Assembly: GCA_007695055.1 (NCBI GenBank)
Contig: REEM01000124.1
Coordinates: forward strand, 1 to 58,844
Origin: Spirochaetaceae bacterium
GTDB lineage: Bacteria > Spirochaetota > Spirochaetia > DSM-27196 > SLAA01
DNA: 58,844 bases
Reading direction: 5' to 3'
The notes under the pieces: model-generated
Told to the model about the DNA's origin: nothing
Database searches by the model: none
Seen by the model: the letters and a program-made list of their open reading frames with translations, nothing else
Part shown: positions 35,137 through 42,922 of the stretch, piece by piece
Numbering within the stretch: the first letter of the stretch is position 1
Layout of the letters: each line of letters starts with the position of its first letter
Program-made: the position numbers and the translations under genes

Positions 35137-35180
35137 CTCCCCCGGATTCGTAACCTAACGCACCACCGGAGGAGGAACCC

Positions 35181-35774
35181 GTGAGTCAGTACATTTATAC
35201 CGTTGCGAGCCTTCCGACACCGCATCTTGACAGCGATGTCTTCCTCAGTATTGAGGAATTTCTTGAGATCTGTCGTCGCTTCATGGGTGACCGTGACTAT
35301 GCCGAGTTGGAATCGGCCGTCGTACCGCTCAACACGGAGCAGGAACCTAGCAACCCGGTACTTGCTGAGTGGCACCGGAGAAAGAGAGGCCTTCAGAATC
35401 AGTTGGCGGTGCTCCGTGCAGCAAAAAAAGAACAGAGCGCGGACAAGTATGTGCGTCCCGACGCAGACGGACGTTCACACCTCGAAATGCCTGGCGTCCT
35501 GGAAGCTGCGAGAGCAGCGTCCCAAGAACAATCCCCCCTACGCGCTGAGGAAGTCCTGCTGCGCTGGGAATGGAATCTACTTGACGAGCTCGAAGTAGGA
35601 CACTTCTTCGATCTTGAAAGACTCATTATTTACTATTTACGACTACAGGTTCTGAGTCGCAAAGCACGCTTCAACAGGCCCGACGGCGAGGAGCGGTTTA
35701 AGGAAGTTTACCAAGGCGTCAGCCGCAACTTCTATGGCTCGGAGGACACTACGAAACCGGAGAACAACACATGA
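35181..35774 (+). CDS. DUF2764 protein of V-type ATPase operons (position of subunit C)
   Basis: A 197-residue protein of the DUF2764 type found, to my knowledge, between subunits E and A in spirochaete, chlamydial and Bacteroidetes V-ATPase operons. It has SQYIYTVASLPTPHLDSD at the start, which suits this family, then mostly helices (FFDLERLIIYYLRLQVLSRKARF). Its place suggests it stands in for subunit C, the rotor-membrane adaptor, but sequence likeness to C is not obvious. CCGGAGGAGG precedes GTG. It overlaps subunit A by four bases (ATGA). Confidence 0.75.
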   Translation: MSQYIYTVASLPTPHLDSDVFLSIEEFLEICRRFMGDRDYAELESAVVPLNTEQEPSNPVLAEWHRRKRGLQNQLAVLRAAKKEQSADKYVRPDADGRSHLEMPGVLEAARAASQEQSPLRAEEVLLRWEWNLLDELEVGHFFDLERLIIYYLRLQVLSRKARFNRPDGEERFKEVYQGVSRNFYGSEDTTKPENNT

Positions 35775-37543
35775 CGGAAACACGCGGAAAGGTTGTCGGC
35801 GTTAACGGCAACATGGTAAGCGTCGAGGTTGACGGCAACATCTCACTCAACGAGGTTGGGTATGTCGTAATCGGCGATAAAAAACTCAAGGCAGAGGTCA
35901 TTCGTATTCGGGGAAACCGTGCCGAACTACAGGTTTTTGAGATGACTCGCGGCATTGGTGTAGACGACCCAGTAGAGTTTACCGGCGAGCTCCTTGCTGT
36001 TGAACTGGGCCCTGGGTTGCTGAGCATGATCTACGACGGTCTGCAGAACCCATTACCTGAGCTCGCAGAACAATGCGGATTCTTCCTGGAAAGGGGTATC
36101 TATCTGCCTGCGCTCAATCGAACAACCAAATGGACATTTACCCCAAAAGTAAAGGCCGGAGACACCGTCACCGCCGCTGATACGCTTGGTACCGTTCCTG
36201 AGGGTATTTTTGACCACCGAATCATGGTTCCTTTCGACATGACCGAGACCTACACGGTCAAGTCTATTGTGTCGCAGGGTGACTACACGGTTGAAGATCA
36301 AGTCGCGGAACTTGAAGACAGTAAAGGCAATGTCTCTCAGCTCACCATGAAGTTTGAGTGGCCGGTAAAACGAGCTATCAGCAACTACGAGGAACGCCTC
36401 AAGACCGGCGAACAAATGGTTACCAAGCTCCGCATTGTAGACACCTTCATTCCGGTCTCACTGGGGGGCACCTACTGCATACCTGGTCCTTTTGGCGCCG
36501 GTAAGACGGTTATGCAACAGATTACCAGTCGTAATGCAGAGGTCGATATCGTCATTATTGCCGCCTGTGGTGAACGTGCTGGTGAGGTTGTTGAGACCTT
36601 GCGTGAGTTTCCGGAGTTGACCGACCCACGAACCGGCCGCACGCTCATGGAGCGAACCGTTATTATTTGTAACACCAGCTCAATGCCGGTTGCTGCCCGT
36701 GAGGCCTCAGTATACACCGCGGTGACCCTTGCCGAGTACTATCGTCAGATGGGACTGCATGTTCTGGTTCTCGCAGACTCCACCTCACGCTGGGCTCAGG
36801 CTATGCGTGAAATGTCCGGCCGCCTGGAAGAAATCCCAGGTGAGGAAGCCTTTCCAGCCTATCTTGAATCGGTTATCGCGGGGTTCTATGAGCGATCCGG
36901 TCTGGTGCGACTCAAGGACGGAACCAAGGGTTCAGTGACTATCGGCGGCAGTGTAAGTCCCGCTGGCGGTAACTTTGAAGAGCCGGTAACTCAGGCCACA
37001 CTCAAGGTTGTGGGAGCGTTTCACGGTCTTTCACGCGAGCGTTCAGACGCCCGTAAGTATCCAGCTATTGATCCCCTTGACAGTTGGAGCAAGTACCCGG
37101 GTTCGGTTGACAAGGACGCGACCGAGTACGCACGCAACATATTGTTTCGTGGTAACGAAGTAGATCAAATGATGAAGGTTGTCGGTGAAGAAGGCACCAG
37201 CCTCGACGACTACGTCATTTACCAAAAAGGCGAGTTTATGGATGCCGTTTACTTGCAGCAAAACGCTTTTGACCCGGTAGATGCAGCGGTTTCGGTTGAG
37301 AGGCAGCAGCACATCTTCCGAGTCATGATGCAAATTCTTGCATCCAACTTCAATTTCGAAGGAAAAGACGAAGCGCGTATGTTCTTCAACGAGCTGCGCC
37401 AGAAGTTTATCGACTACAACGGTTCCGAGTGGGACGGTGACGACTTTAAGAAGCTCGAGAAAGCAATTCTTGATCAGGTTGAGTCAAAAAAGAGCGGTGT
37501 CGACCGCCTTGCCGTAGACATTCTCGAGACCACGAAAGCGTAA
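35771..37543 (+). CDS. V-type ATPase catalytic subunit A
   Basis: A 590-residue catalytic subunit. The P-loop is GPFGAGKT at 239-246, followed by the catalytic Glu in ACGERAGEVVE and the ADSTSRWAQAMREMSGR stretch. The non-homologous region that marks A subunits lies near 110-200. The start overlaps DUF2764 by four bases. Together with B it forms the hexameric head. Whether the complex makes ATP or pumps ions depends on conditions; spirochaete versions are usually taken as pumps or reversible enzymes. Confidence 0.96.
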   Translation: MTETRGKVVGVNGNMVSVEVDGNISLNEVGYVVIGDKKLKAEVIRIRGNRAELQVFEMTRGIGVDDPVEFTGELLAVELGPGLLSMIYDGLQNPLPELAEQCGFFLERGIYLPALNRTTKWTFTPKVKAGDTVTAADTLGTVPEGIFDHRIMVPFDMTETYTVKSIVSQGDYTVEDQVAELEDSKGNVSQLTMKFEWPVKRAISNYEERLKTGEQMVTKLRIVDTFIPVSLGGTYCIPGPFGAGKTVMQQITSRNAEVDIVIIAACGERAGEVVETLREFPELTDPRTGRTLMERTVIICNTSSMPVAAREASVYTAVTLAEYYRQMGLHVLVLADSTSRWAQAMREMSGRLEEIPGEEAFPAYLESVIAGFYERSGLVRLKDGTKGSVTIGGSVSPAGGNFEEPVTQATLKVVGAFHGLSRERSDARKYPAIDPLDSWSKYPGSVDKDATEYARNILFRGNEVDQMMKVVGEEGTSLDDYVIYQKGEFMDAVYLQQNAFDPVDAAVSVERQQHIFRVMMQILASNFNFEGKDEARMFFNELRQKFIDYNGSEWDGDDFKKLEKAILDQVESKKSGVDRLAVDILETTKA

Positions 37544-37558
37544 GGCGGAGGAAGCAGC

Positions 37559-38878
37559 ATGCAGAAGGTATACAGCAAAATTGATGCTATTCAAGGCAAC
37601 GTTATAACCGTTACCGCCTCCGGAGTTCGCTACGGCGATCTGGCAACGGTAAACTCCGCCCACGGCACATCACTTGCCGAGGTTATTCGCCTAAACGGAA
37701 CGAATGTCTCGATGCAGGTTTTTACCGGCGGTCGCGGAATCTCAACCGGCGACGAGGTGCGATTCCTCGGTCACTCCATGAAGATATCCTTCTCGGACAA
37801 CTTGCTCGGTCGTATTTTCGACGGGAGCGGGCGTCCGCGTGACAACGGCCCAACACTCGAGGAAAACCTCATTGAAATTGGTGGCCCCTCGGTCAATCCG
37901 GCCCGTCGTGTTATACCGCGCAACATGATTCGCACCGGTATTCCTATGATAGATGTTTTCAACACCCTGGTTGAAAGCCAGAAGCTACCTATCTTCTCGG
38001 TTTCCGGAGAGCCCTACAACGACCTGCTTTCACGTATCGCGATGCAGGCCGAGGTCGACATGATCATTCTCGCCGGTATCGGACTCAAGTACGACGACTA
38101 CCTGACGTTTCGAGAGCAACTTGAGGAAGGCGGCGCCATGGCCCGAACCATCTTCTTTGTTCACACCGCCTCGGACCCCATTGTTGAGAGTCTCTTGGTT
38201 CCTGACGTGTCGCTGGCAGTTGCCGAGAAGTTTGCACTTAAGGGTAAACGTGTATTGGTGCTCCTCACCGACATGACAAACTTTGCCGACTCTATGAAAG
38301 AAATTGCCATTACCATGGAACAGGTTCCATCAAATCGTGGTTACCCAGGAGACTTGTACAGTCAGCTTGCTGCTCGCTACGAAAAGGCTGTTGACTTTGA
38401 GGGTGCAGGTTCCATAACCATTTTGGGGGCAACAACCATGCCCGGTGACGATGTCACCCACCCGGTTCCCGACAACACCGGTTACATAACCGAGGGTCAG
38501 TACTACCTTCGCAACGGCCGAATTGAGCCCTTCGGCTCACTTTCACGGCTAAAGCAGTTAGTTAACGACAAGACTCGGGAGGATCACCGCGCCATTATGG
38601 ATGGTATGATCCGCTTGTACGCGGCCTACAAGGAATCACTAGAGAAGAAATCTATGGGATTTCGCATGGGTGAGTGGGACAACAAACTGCTCAAGTACGG
38701 TGAGGCTTTCGAACGCACCATGATGGACCTCTCGGTAAACATTCCCTTGGAAGAAGCGCTGGACAAGGGGTGGGAAATACTCGCCGAATGTTTTGACGCT
38801 AACGAAACGGGACTGAAATCGGATCTTCTTAGGAAGTTCTGGCCGAAGCAAGAGGGGCAGCGACAGGAGAGCGCATAG
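37559..38878 (+). CDS. V-type ATPase subunit B
   Basis: A 439-residue non-catalytic head subunit. It has the B-type barrel, [15 protein letters not shown] near 84, the degenerate nucleotide loop around [11 protein letters not shown] near 142 (no GKT), and [22 protein letters not shown]. The C-terminal helices begin near 350. GGCGGAGGAAG lies before the ATG. It is 15 bases after subunit A and three bases before subunit D, so expression is tightly linked. Confidence 0.95.
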   Translation: MQKVYSKIDAIQGNVITVTASGVRYGDLATVNSAHGTSLAEVIRLNGTNVSMQVFTGGRGISTGDEVRFLGHSMKISFSDNLLGRIFDGSGRPRDNGPTLEENLIEIGGPSVNPARRVIPRNMIRTGIPMIDVFNTLVESQKLPIFSVSGEPYNDLLSRIAMQAEVDMIILAGIGLKYDDYLTFREQLEEGGAMARTIFFVHTASDPIVESLLVPDVSLAVAEKFALKGKRVLVLLTDMTNFADSMKEIAITMEQVPSNRGYPGDLYSQLAARYEKAVDFEGAGSITILGATTMPGDDVTHPVPDNTGYITEGQYYLRNGRIEPFGSLSRLKQLVNDKTREDHRAIMDGMIRLYAAYKESLEKKSMGFRMGEWDNKLLKYGEAFERTMMDLSVNIPLEEALDKGWEILAECFDANETGLKSDLLRKFWPKQEGQRQESA

Positions 38879-38881
38879 TTT

Positions 38882-39478
38882 ATGGGTGCAGTAAAACTGA
38901 CCAAGAACGAACTCAAGCGCCAAAAGGACTCTTTAAAACGCTTCAAGCGATACTTGCCGACGCTGCAGCTCAAGAAGCAGCAGTTGCAGATGATGATCCG
39001 GCAGGTCGAGCATGAAGAAGCACAAAAACGTGCCGAGCGTGAGGAAGTTCGTAAGATTCTGGACGGCTGGATTGAAGTATTTGGCGAACCAGTCGATTTC
39101 GAAAACCTACTTGAGGTTGAAAGTCTGGTTACCGAGGACGGCAATATTGCTGGAATTGACATACCAATATTCAAGGAAATTCGCTTCAAGGATATCGCTT
39201 ACGACCTCTTTGCTTATCCGCTCTGGGTTGACGCAGCGCTTGACAAGCTCAAAGAAATGCTGACCATTGATGCCGAGCTCGTGGTGCTTGAGGAACAGAG
39301 AAAACGACTGGAACAGGAACTACGCATTACGACACAACGTGTTAATCTCTTTGAGAAGGTAAAGATTCCCGAGGCACAAGAGAACATTCGTATGATTCGT
39401 ATCTACCTCGGTGATCAACAAACCGCGGCGGTTGTCCGAGGAAAGATCTCCAAGAACAAAATCGAGGCGGTGGATTAG
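38882..39478 (+). CDS. V-type ATPase subunit D (central stalk)
   Basis: A 198-residue rotor shaft protein. The N-terminal helix KLTKNELKRQKDSLKRFKRYLPTLQLKKQQLQ and the C-terminal helix EQRKRLEQELRITTQRVNLFEKVKIPEAQENIRMIRIYLGDQQ form the antiparallel coiled coil typical of subunit D. The middle part contains the short globular tip. Subunit F, which normally binds D, is not encoded here. The gene sits between B (three bases) and I (two bases). Confidence 0.92.
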   Translation: MGAVKLTKNELKRQKDSLKRFKRYLPTLQLKKQQLQMMIRQVEHEEAQKRAEREEVRKILDGWIEVFGEPVDFENLLEVESLVTEDGNIAGIDIPIFKEIRFKDIAYDLFAYPLWVDAALDKLKEMLTIDAELVVLEEQRKRLEQELRITTQRVNLFEKVKIPEAQENIRMIRIYLGDQQTAAVVRGKISKNKIEAVD

Positions 39479-39480
39479 CA

Positions 39481-41346
39481 ATGATAGTACCAATGAAACG
39501 CGTCGCGGTACTGGTGCTTGATAATGAGCGCGCAGAGGCTACCGCTCGACTCCAGCAGGCCGGTCTGCTCCATGTCGAAATCGAATCGGCTGAGTCTGAA
39601 GATCTAGACGGAGTGAGGCGAAAACTCGCTCGACTTCAACGGGCCAAAGCAGTGCTCCCTGAGCTGGAAATGCAGCCACCTCGATCTACCGACGACCATA
39701 CTGAAGCAAATGCACGTACACAGGAGTTGCTACAGGAAATTGAGTCACGGGTCGAGCGTAAGCGCGAGCTTGATGAACGTCGCGAACACTTGGCTCGTGA
39801 AATATCACGCACCAAGGCCTGGGGTGACTTCAGCGTTGAAGATATTCGTCGACTCGCGGCGAAAGGAGTAGAGATTCGCCTCTACCACGCTGATTCTGAG
39901 ACATATGAAAGTCTTACTCAGCAGAATATTTTCGTGCTTTCACGCACAAAGAGTGATGTGTTTTTTGTACAAGTCGACCTGGGGCAAACTCCTGCTCCGG
40001 AACTTGAGCCAGTCACCCTTCCTGAGCAAGGTCCGGCGGAAATGGCGAAAGAGCTATCCGAACTTGCCAAAGAGCGTTCGGCCATAGATGGGCGACTTGC
40101 CGACATTGCAAAAGAACTTCCAGTCATAGAAATGACCGAACAAGCTTTGCTAGATGATCTTGAGTATGAGACCACCAAGGCCGGAATGGAAGACCACGGT
40201 GCAGTTGCCGCTATAATGGGGTACGTTCCTGCCGAGGCATTGGAGAGCTTTCAGCGTCTAGCCCAGGAACAGTCATGGGGACTCTATGCTAGAGACCCAA
40301 ATCCAGACGAACATCCGCCAACCTTGGTTCGGAACCACCCCATTGTTCGTATGATTCAACCGGTCTTTAAACTGCTTGGAACCGTCCCTGGCTACCGCGA
40401 GTTTGATATCAGTGCCCTGTTTCTCGGTTTTTTCACAGTTTTCTTTGGAATGATTATTGGGGATGCAGGTTACGGATCCCTTATTCTGCTCGCATCCTTT
40501 TTTTTCGCTCTCAAGATGAAAGGGAAAGGGCGCGCTGTTCCAGACGGACTGCGTCTCCTAATACTCCTGTCCAGTGCGGCCGTCGCTTGGGGCGGTATAA
40601 CTGGCAACTGGTTTGGTGTAGAGGCTATAGCGAATCTGCCGGTGTTTTCGGCAATAATCATTCATCCGGTTGCTGCATGGAATCCGGCCAGTGCACATAA
40701 TGTGCAGTTGTTGTGTTTCATTATGGGTACCATACATCTGGTTCTGGCACACGGGTGGCGGCTCATTTCCGGACTCAAACAGGTACCGCGGGTTGCTGCT
40801 TTGGCCGATGCGGGTTGGTTGGTTGTAGTACTTGGTTTGTACTATGTGGTTCTGAACATTGTTCTTGATCCTATGCAGTTTCCTATTCCTGACTACGCAA
40901 TGTACATGATTTTTGGTGGTTTGGTGACGGTAATTGTTTTTGGTCAACAACAAGAAGGGCTCAGCTTTGGAAAGGGAATTCTCAAAGGGGTCTCCAACCT
41001 TATGCCGACCGCGCTAGACGGAATCAGTGCCTTCTCGGACATAGTTTCCTACATTCGACTCTACGCAGTAGGACTTGCCACACTGGCTATTGCCACCAGT
41101 TTTAATGACATGGCAATGGCCGTAAGCACTGCAATTCCGGTTGCGGGACTCGGTGTGGCTGTTGCGGTATTGATATTGGTTTTTGGCCATACCCTTAACT
41201 TGATCATGGCGGCGCTTGCGGTCGTTGTGCATGGGGTGCGGTTAAATATGCTTGAGTTTTCTGGGCATCTTGGAATGGAATGGATCGGCGCGGAATACAG
41301 CCCGTTTCGAAAAAAATACTCGATACAACAAGAGGAGACAAATTAA
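39481..41346 (+). CDS. V-type ATPase subunit I (membrane a-type subunit)
   Basis: A 621-residue stator subunit. The cytoplasmic half (1 to about 310) is largely coiled coil with acidic stretches. The membrane half has about seven helices, starting near FLGFFTVFFGMIIGDAGYGSLILL. The helix FSDIVSYIRLYAVGLATLAIATSFN carries the essential Arg (in SYIRLYAVG) that faces the c-ring carboxylate. LNMLEFSGHLGMEWIGAEYSPFRKKY is the typical C-terminus. It is followed without a gap by subunit K, whose ribosome site lies in its end. Confidence 0.93.
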   Translation: MIVPMKRVAVLVLDNERAEATARLQQAGLLHVEIESAESEDLDGVRRKLARLQRAKAVLPELEMQPPRSTDDHTEANARTQELLQEIESRVERKRELDERREHLAREISRTKAWGDFSVEDIRRLAAKGVEIRLYHADSETYESLTQQNIFVLSRTKSDVFFVQVDLGQTPAPELEPVTLPEQGPAEMAKELSELAKERSAIDGRLADIAKELPVIEMTEQALLDDLEYETTKAGMEDHGAVAAIMGYVPAEALESFQRLAQEQSWGLYARDPNPDEHPPTLVRNHPIVRMIQPVFKLLGTVPGYREFDISALFLGFFTVFFGMIIGDAGYGSLILLASFFFALKMKGKGRAVPDGLRLLILLSSAAVAWGGITGNWFGVEAIANLPVFSAIIIHPVAAWNPASAHNVQLLCFIMGTIHLVLAHGWRLISGLKQVPRVAALADAGWLVVVLGLYYVVLNIVLDPMQFPIPDYAMYMIFGGLVTVIVFGQQQEGLSFGKGILKGVSNLMPTALDGISAFSDIVSYIRLYAVGLATLAIATSFNDMAMAVSTAIPVAGLGVAVAVLILVFGHTLNLIMAALAVVVHGVRLNMLEFSGHLGMEWIGAEYSPFRKKYSIQQEETN

Positions 41347-41778
41347 ATGGATATCGGAATGATCGGTATTGGCGGTGCTTTGGCATTCGCCGCTATGGGA
41401 TCGGCCATTGGCGCCGGAAGCGCTGGCATGGCCGCCGTTGGGGCATGGAAGCGCTGTTTTGCACAGAACAAACCGGCTCCCTTTATGTTGGTAGCGTTTG
41501 TAGGCGCGCCGCTCACCCAGACAATCTACGGACTTATCCTCATGGGTGCATTGGCAACCGCAATTGAGGGTGGCGCCGACGGTGGGCTCATTTTTGGGGC
41601 TGGCGTTTTTGGTGGTATGGCTATGGGTATGTCGGCCTGGTTTCAGGGTAAGGCGGCCGCGGTAGCTTCTGACGCACTTGCAGAGACTGGTAAAGGCTTT
41701 GGTAACTATATCATGGTGTTGGGTCTGGTAGAGACCGTCGCACTGTTTGTCATGGTATTCCTCCTCGGCGTTGTATAA
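41347..41778 (+). CDS. V-type ATPase proteolipid subunit K (c-ring) with sodium-site residues
   Basis: A 143-residue four-helix proteolipid. The ion-binding Glu is E129 in VLGLVETVALF; the first hairpin has no carboxylate. Residues T57 and Q58 (PLTQTIYG), Q100 (WFQGKAAA) and E129 match the set that binds sodium in Enterococcus hirae NtpK (T64, Q65, Q110, E139). This suggests a sodium-coupled enzyme. GAGGAG lies just before the ATG. It closes the operon and is followed by a strong terminator. Confidence 0.92.
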   Translation: MDIGMIGIGGALAFAAMGSAIGAGSAGMAAVGAWKRCFAQNKPAPFMLVAFVGAPLTQTIYGLILMGALATAIEGGADGGLIFGAGVFGGMAMGMSAWFQGKAAAVASDALAETGKGFGNYIMVLGLVETVALFVMVFLLGVV

Positions 41779-41863
41779 CAGAGGGCCGGGAACGCAGGGA
41801 CATGCTAAGAACTGTAGCAACGGTTCAGACCGCCTTGCACATGCTTAACGCAGATCAAATACA

Positions 41864-41896
41864 GCCGACTCCTTGGCCAAGGGGTCGGTTTTTCTT
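41864..41896 (+). terminator. Terminator of the V-type ATPase operon
   Basis: CCGACTCCTTGG and CCAAGGGGTCGG pair with one wobble and are followed by TTTTTCTTTCTCTC. It lies about 85 bases after subunit K. Confidence 0.85.
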
Positions 41897-41953
41897 TCTC
41901 TCGACCTTCCTTCATAAGAGGCCGATACAGTATATAGGGAGGATTAATTCATA

Positions 41954-42853
41954 ATGTCGCGCAGCTGCCAGCGAGTTCTCATCATCCTTTCGCTATTCAT
42001 TCTTGCAGCCACGGTTGCTCATGCCGCCGATCCCGCATGGTTGCGGTATCAACGAGGGCTTGCGGCGTATGAGGAAGGGGAGCTGGGTCTTGCGCTTCGG
42101 CACTTTCGCGGAGCCCTTGAACAACAGGCGCGCTTTCCAGAGGCAGAGGCAGGTATTGGGATGATTCTTGCCCAAGAAGGCGCCTTTGGCCCAGCCATCC
42201 GCCATCTAAGCTCGGCTCTTGAACAAGCCAACGAACTCCAGATCCCTGAGGAGCATTTTCGCATTCGCTACACCATGGCCGAGATCCATGAGCTACAGGG
42301 AGACCGTCGCGAGTATGAGCGAACGCTCGAGCGTATCGTAGACGAGGACCGCAACTTCCGTTCACCACAGCAGGCAACGCTGCGTAATGCGCGTCGGCGG
42401 GTTTTCCTGGATAATGGTTTTGACCGAATGTTGGAGCTGTATCGCCTTGAGCCCCATCCGTCCTTAGATGCACACAGACTCTTGGGTGTCCATTACCTTC
42501 GTTCAGGAGAATACAGTGCAGCCTTTGAGCATCTGCTCACTGCATCACTCCAGGCCAGCACTCGCATGATTGCAGAGTTACGACATACCCGTCCTGTGTA
42601 CGAGTATGATAATCTCCACGAGTTCTTGGACAAGATCGAGAGCGATCGCACATTAGCATATTTGGTCTCGGAAATGCGTTACTACGAACTTCTCTATCTC
42701 CTGGCCGCTGCGAGTTACGGCGTTGCTCCCGATCTTCAGCACTCTACCGACCTGTGGCAGATACTCGTCGAAAGACCCTCCGCAGGCATTTGGTCTCGGC
42801 GCGCACACGGCCAACTTCGTGACCCGCGCGCCAATGCGCTCATTGATTATTAG
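41954..42853 (+). CDS. Exported TPR-like protein
   Basis: A 299-residue protein with a signal peptide (RVLIILSLFILAATVAHAAD) and TPR-type helix pairs: WLRYQRGLAAYEEGELGLALRHFRGALEQQ, AEAGIGMILAQEGAFGPAIRHLSSALEQ, and a later pair DAHRLLGVHYLRSGEYSAAFEHLLTA. It should act as a periplasmic scaffold. The C-terminal third has no motif I know. GGGAGG stands 11 bases before the ATG, slightly far. It follows the V-ATPase terminator and precedes uvrA by 69 bases. Function unknown. Confidence 0.7.
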   Translation: MSRSCQRVLIILSLFILAATVAHAADPAWLRYQRGLAAYEEGELGLALRHFRGALEQQARFPEAEAGIGMILAQEGAFGPAIRHLSSALEQANELQIPEEHFRIRYTMAEIHELQGDRREYERTLERIVDEDRNFRSPQQATLRNARRRVFLDNGFDRMLELYRLEPHPSLDAHRLLGVHYLRSGEYSAAFEHLLTASLQASTRMIAELRHTRPVYEYDNLHEFLDKIESDRTLAYLVSEMRYYELLYLLAAASYGVAPDLQHSTDLWQILVERPSAGIWSRRAHGQLRDPRANALIDY

Positions 42854-42922
42854 CGTATGATCGCGTAGTCTGCACGCATATAACGGTGCTTCCTTGGTGA
42901 CGCCAAAACAATCCGGACGGCT

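Noticed and set aside
38626-39189. Minus-strand 187-codon ORF over subunits B and D
   Set aside because: It is a Ser/Arg/Leu-rich shadow of two conserved genes.
41242-41820. Minus-strand 192-codon ORF over subunit K
   Set aside because: It is antisense to two clear V-ATPase genes and has a shadow-like composition rich in His and Cys.
42854-42922. Possible SOS box before uvrA
   Set aside because: I found no convincing LexA-type palindrome in this stretch; spirochaete LexA sites also vary, so no call is made.
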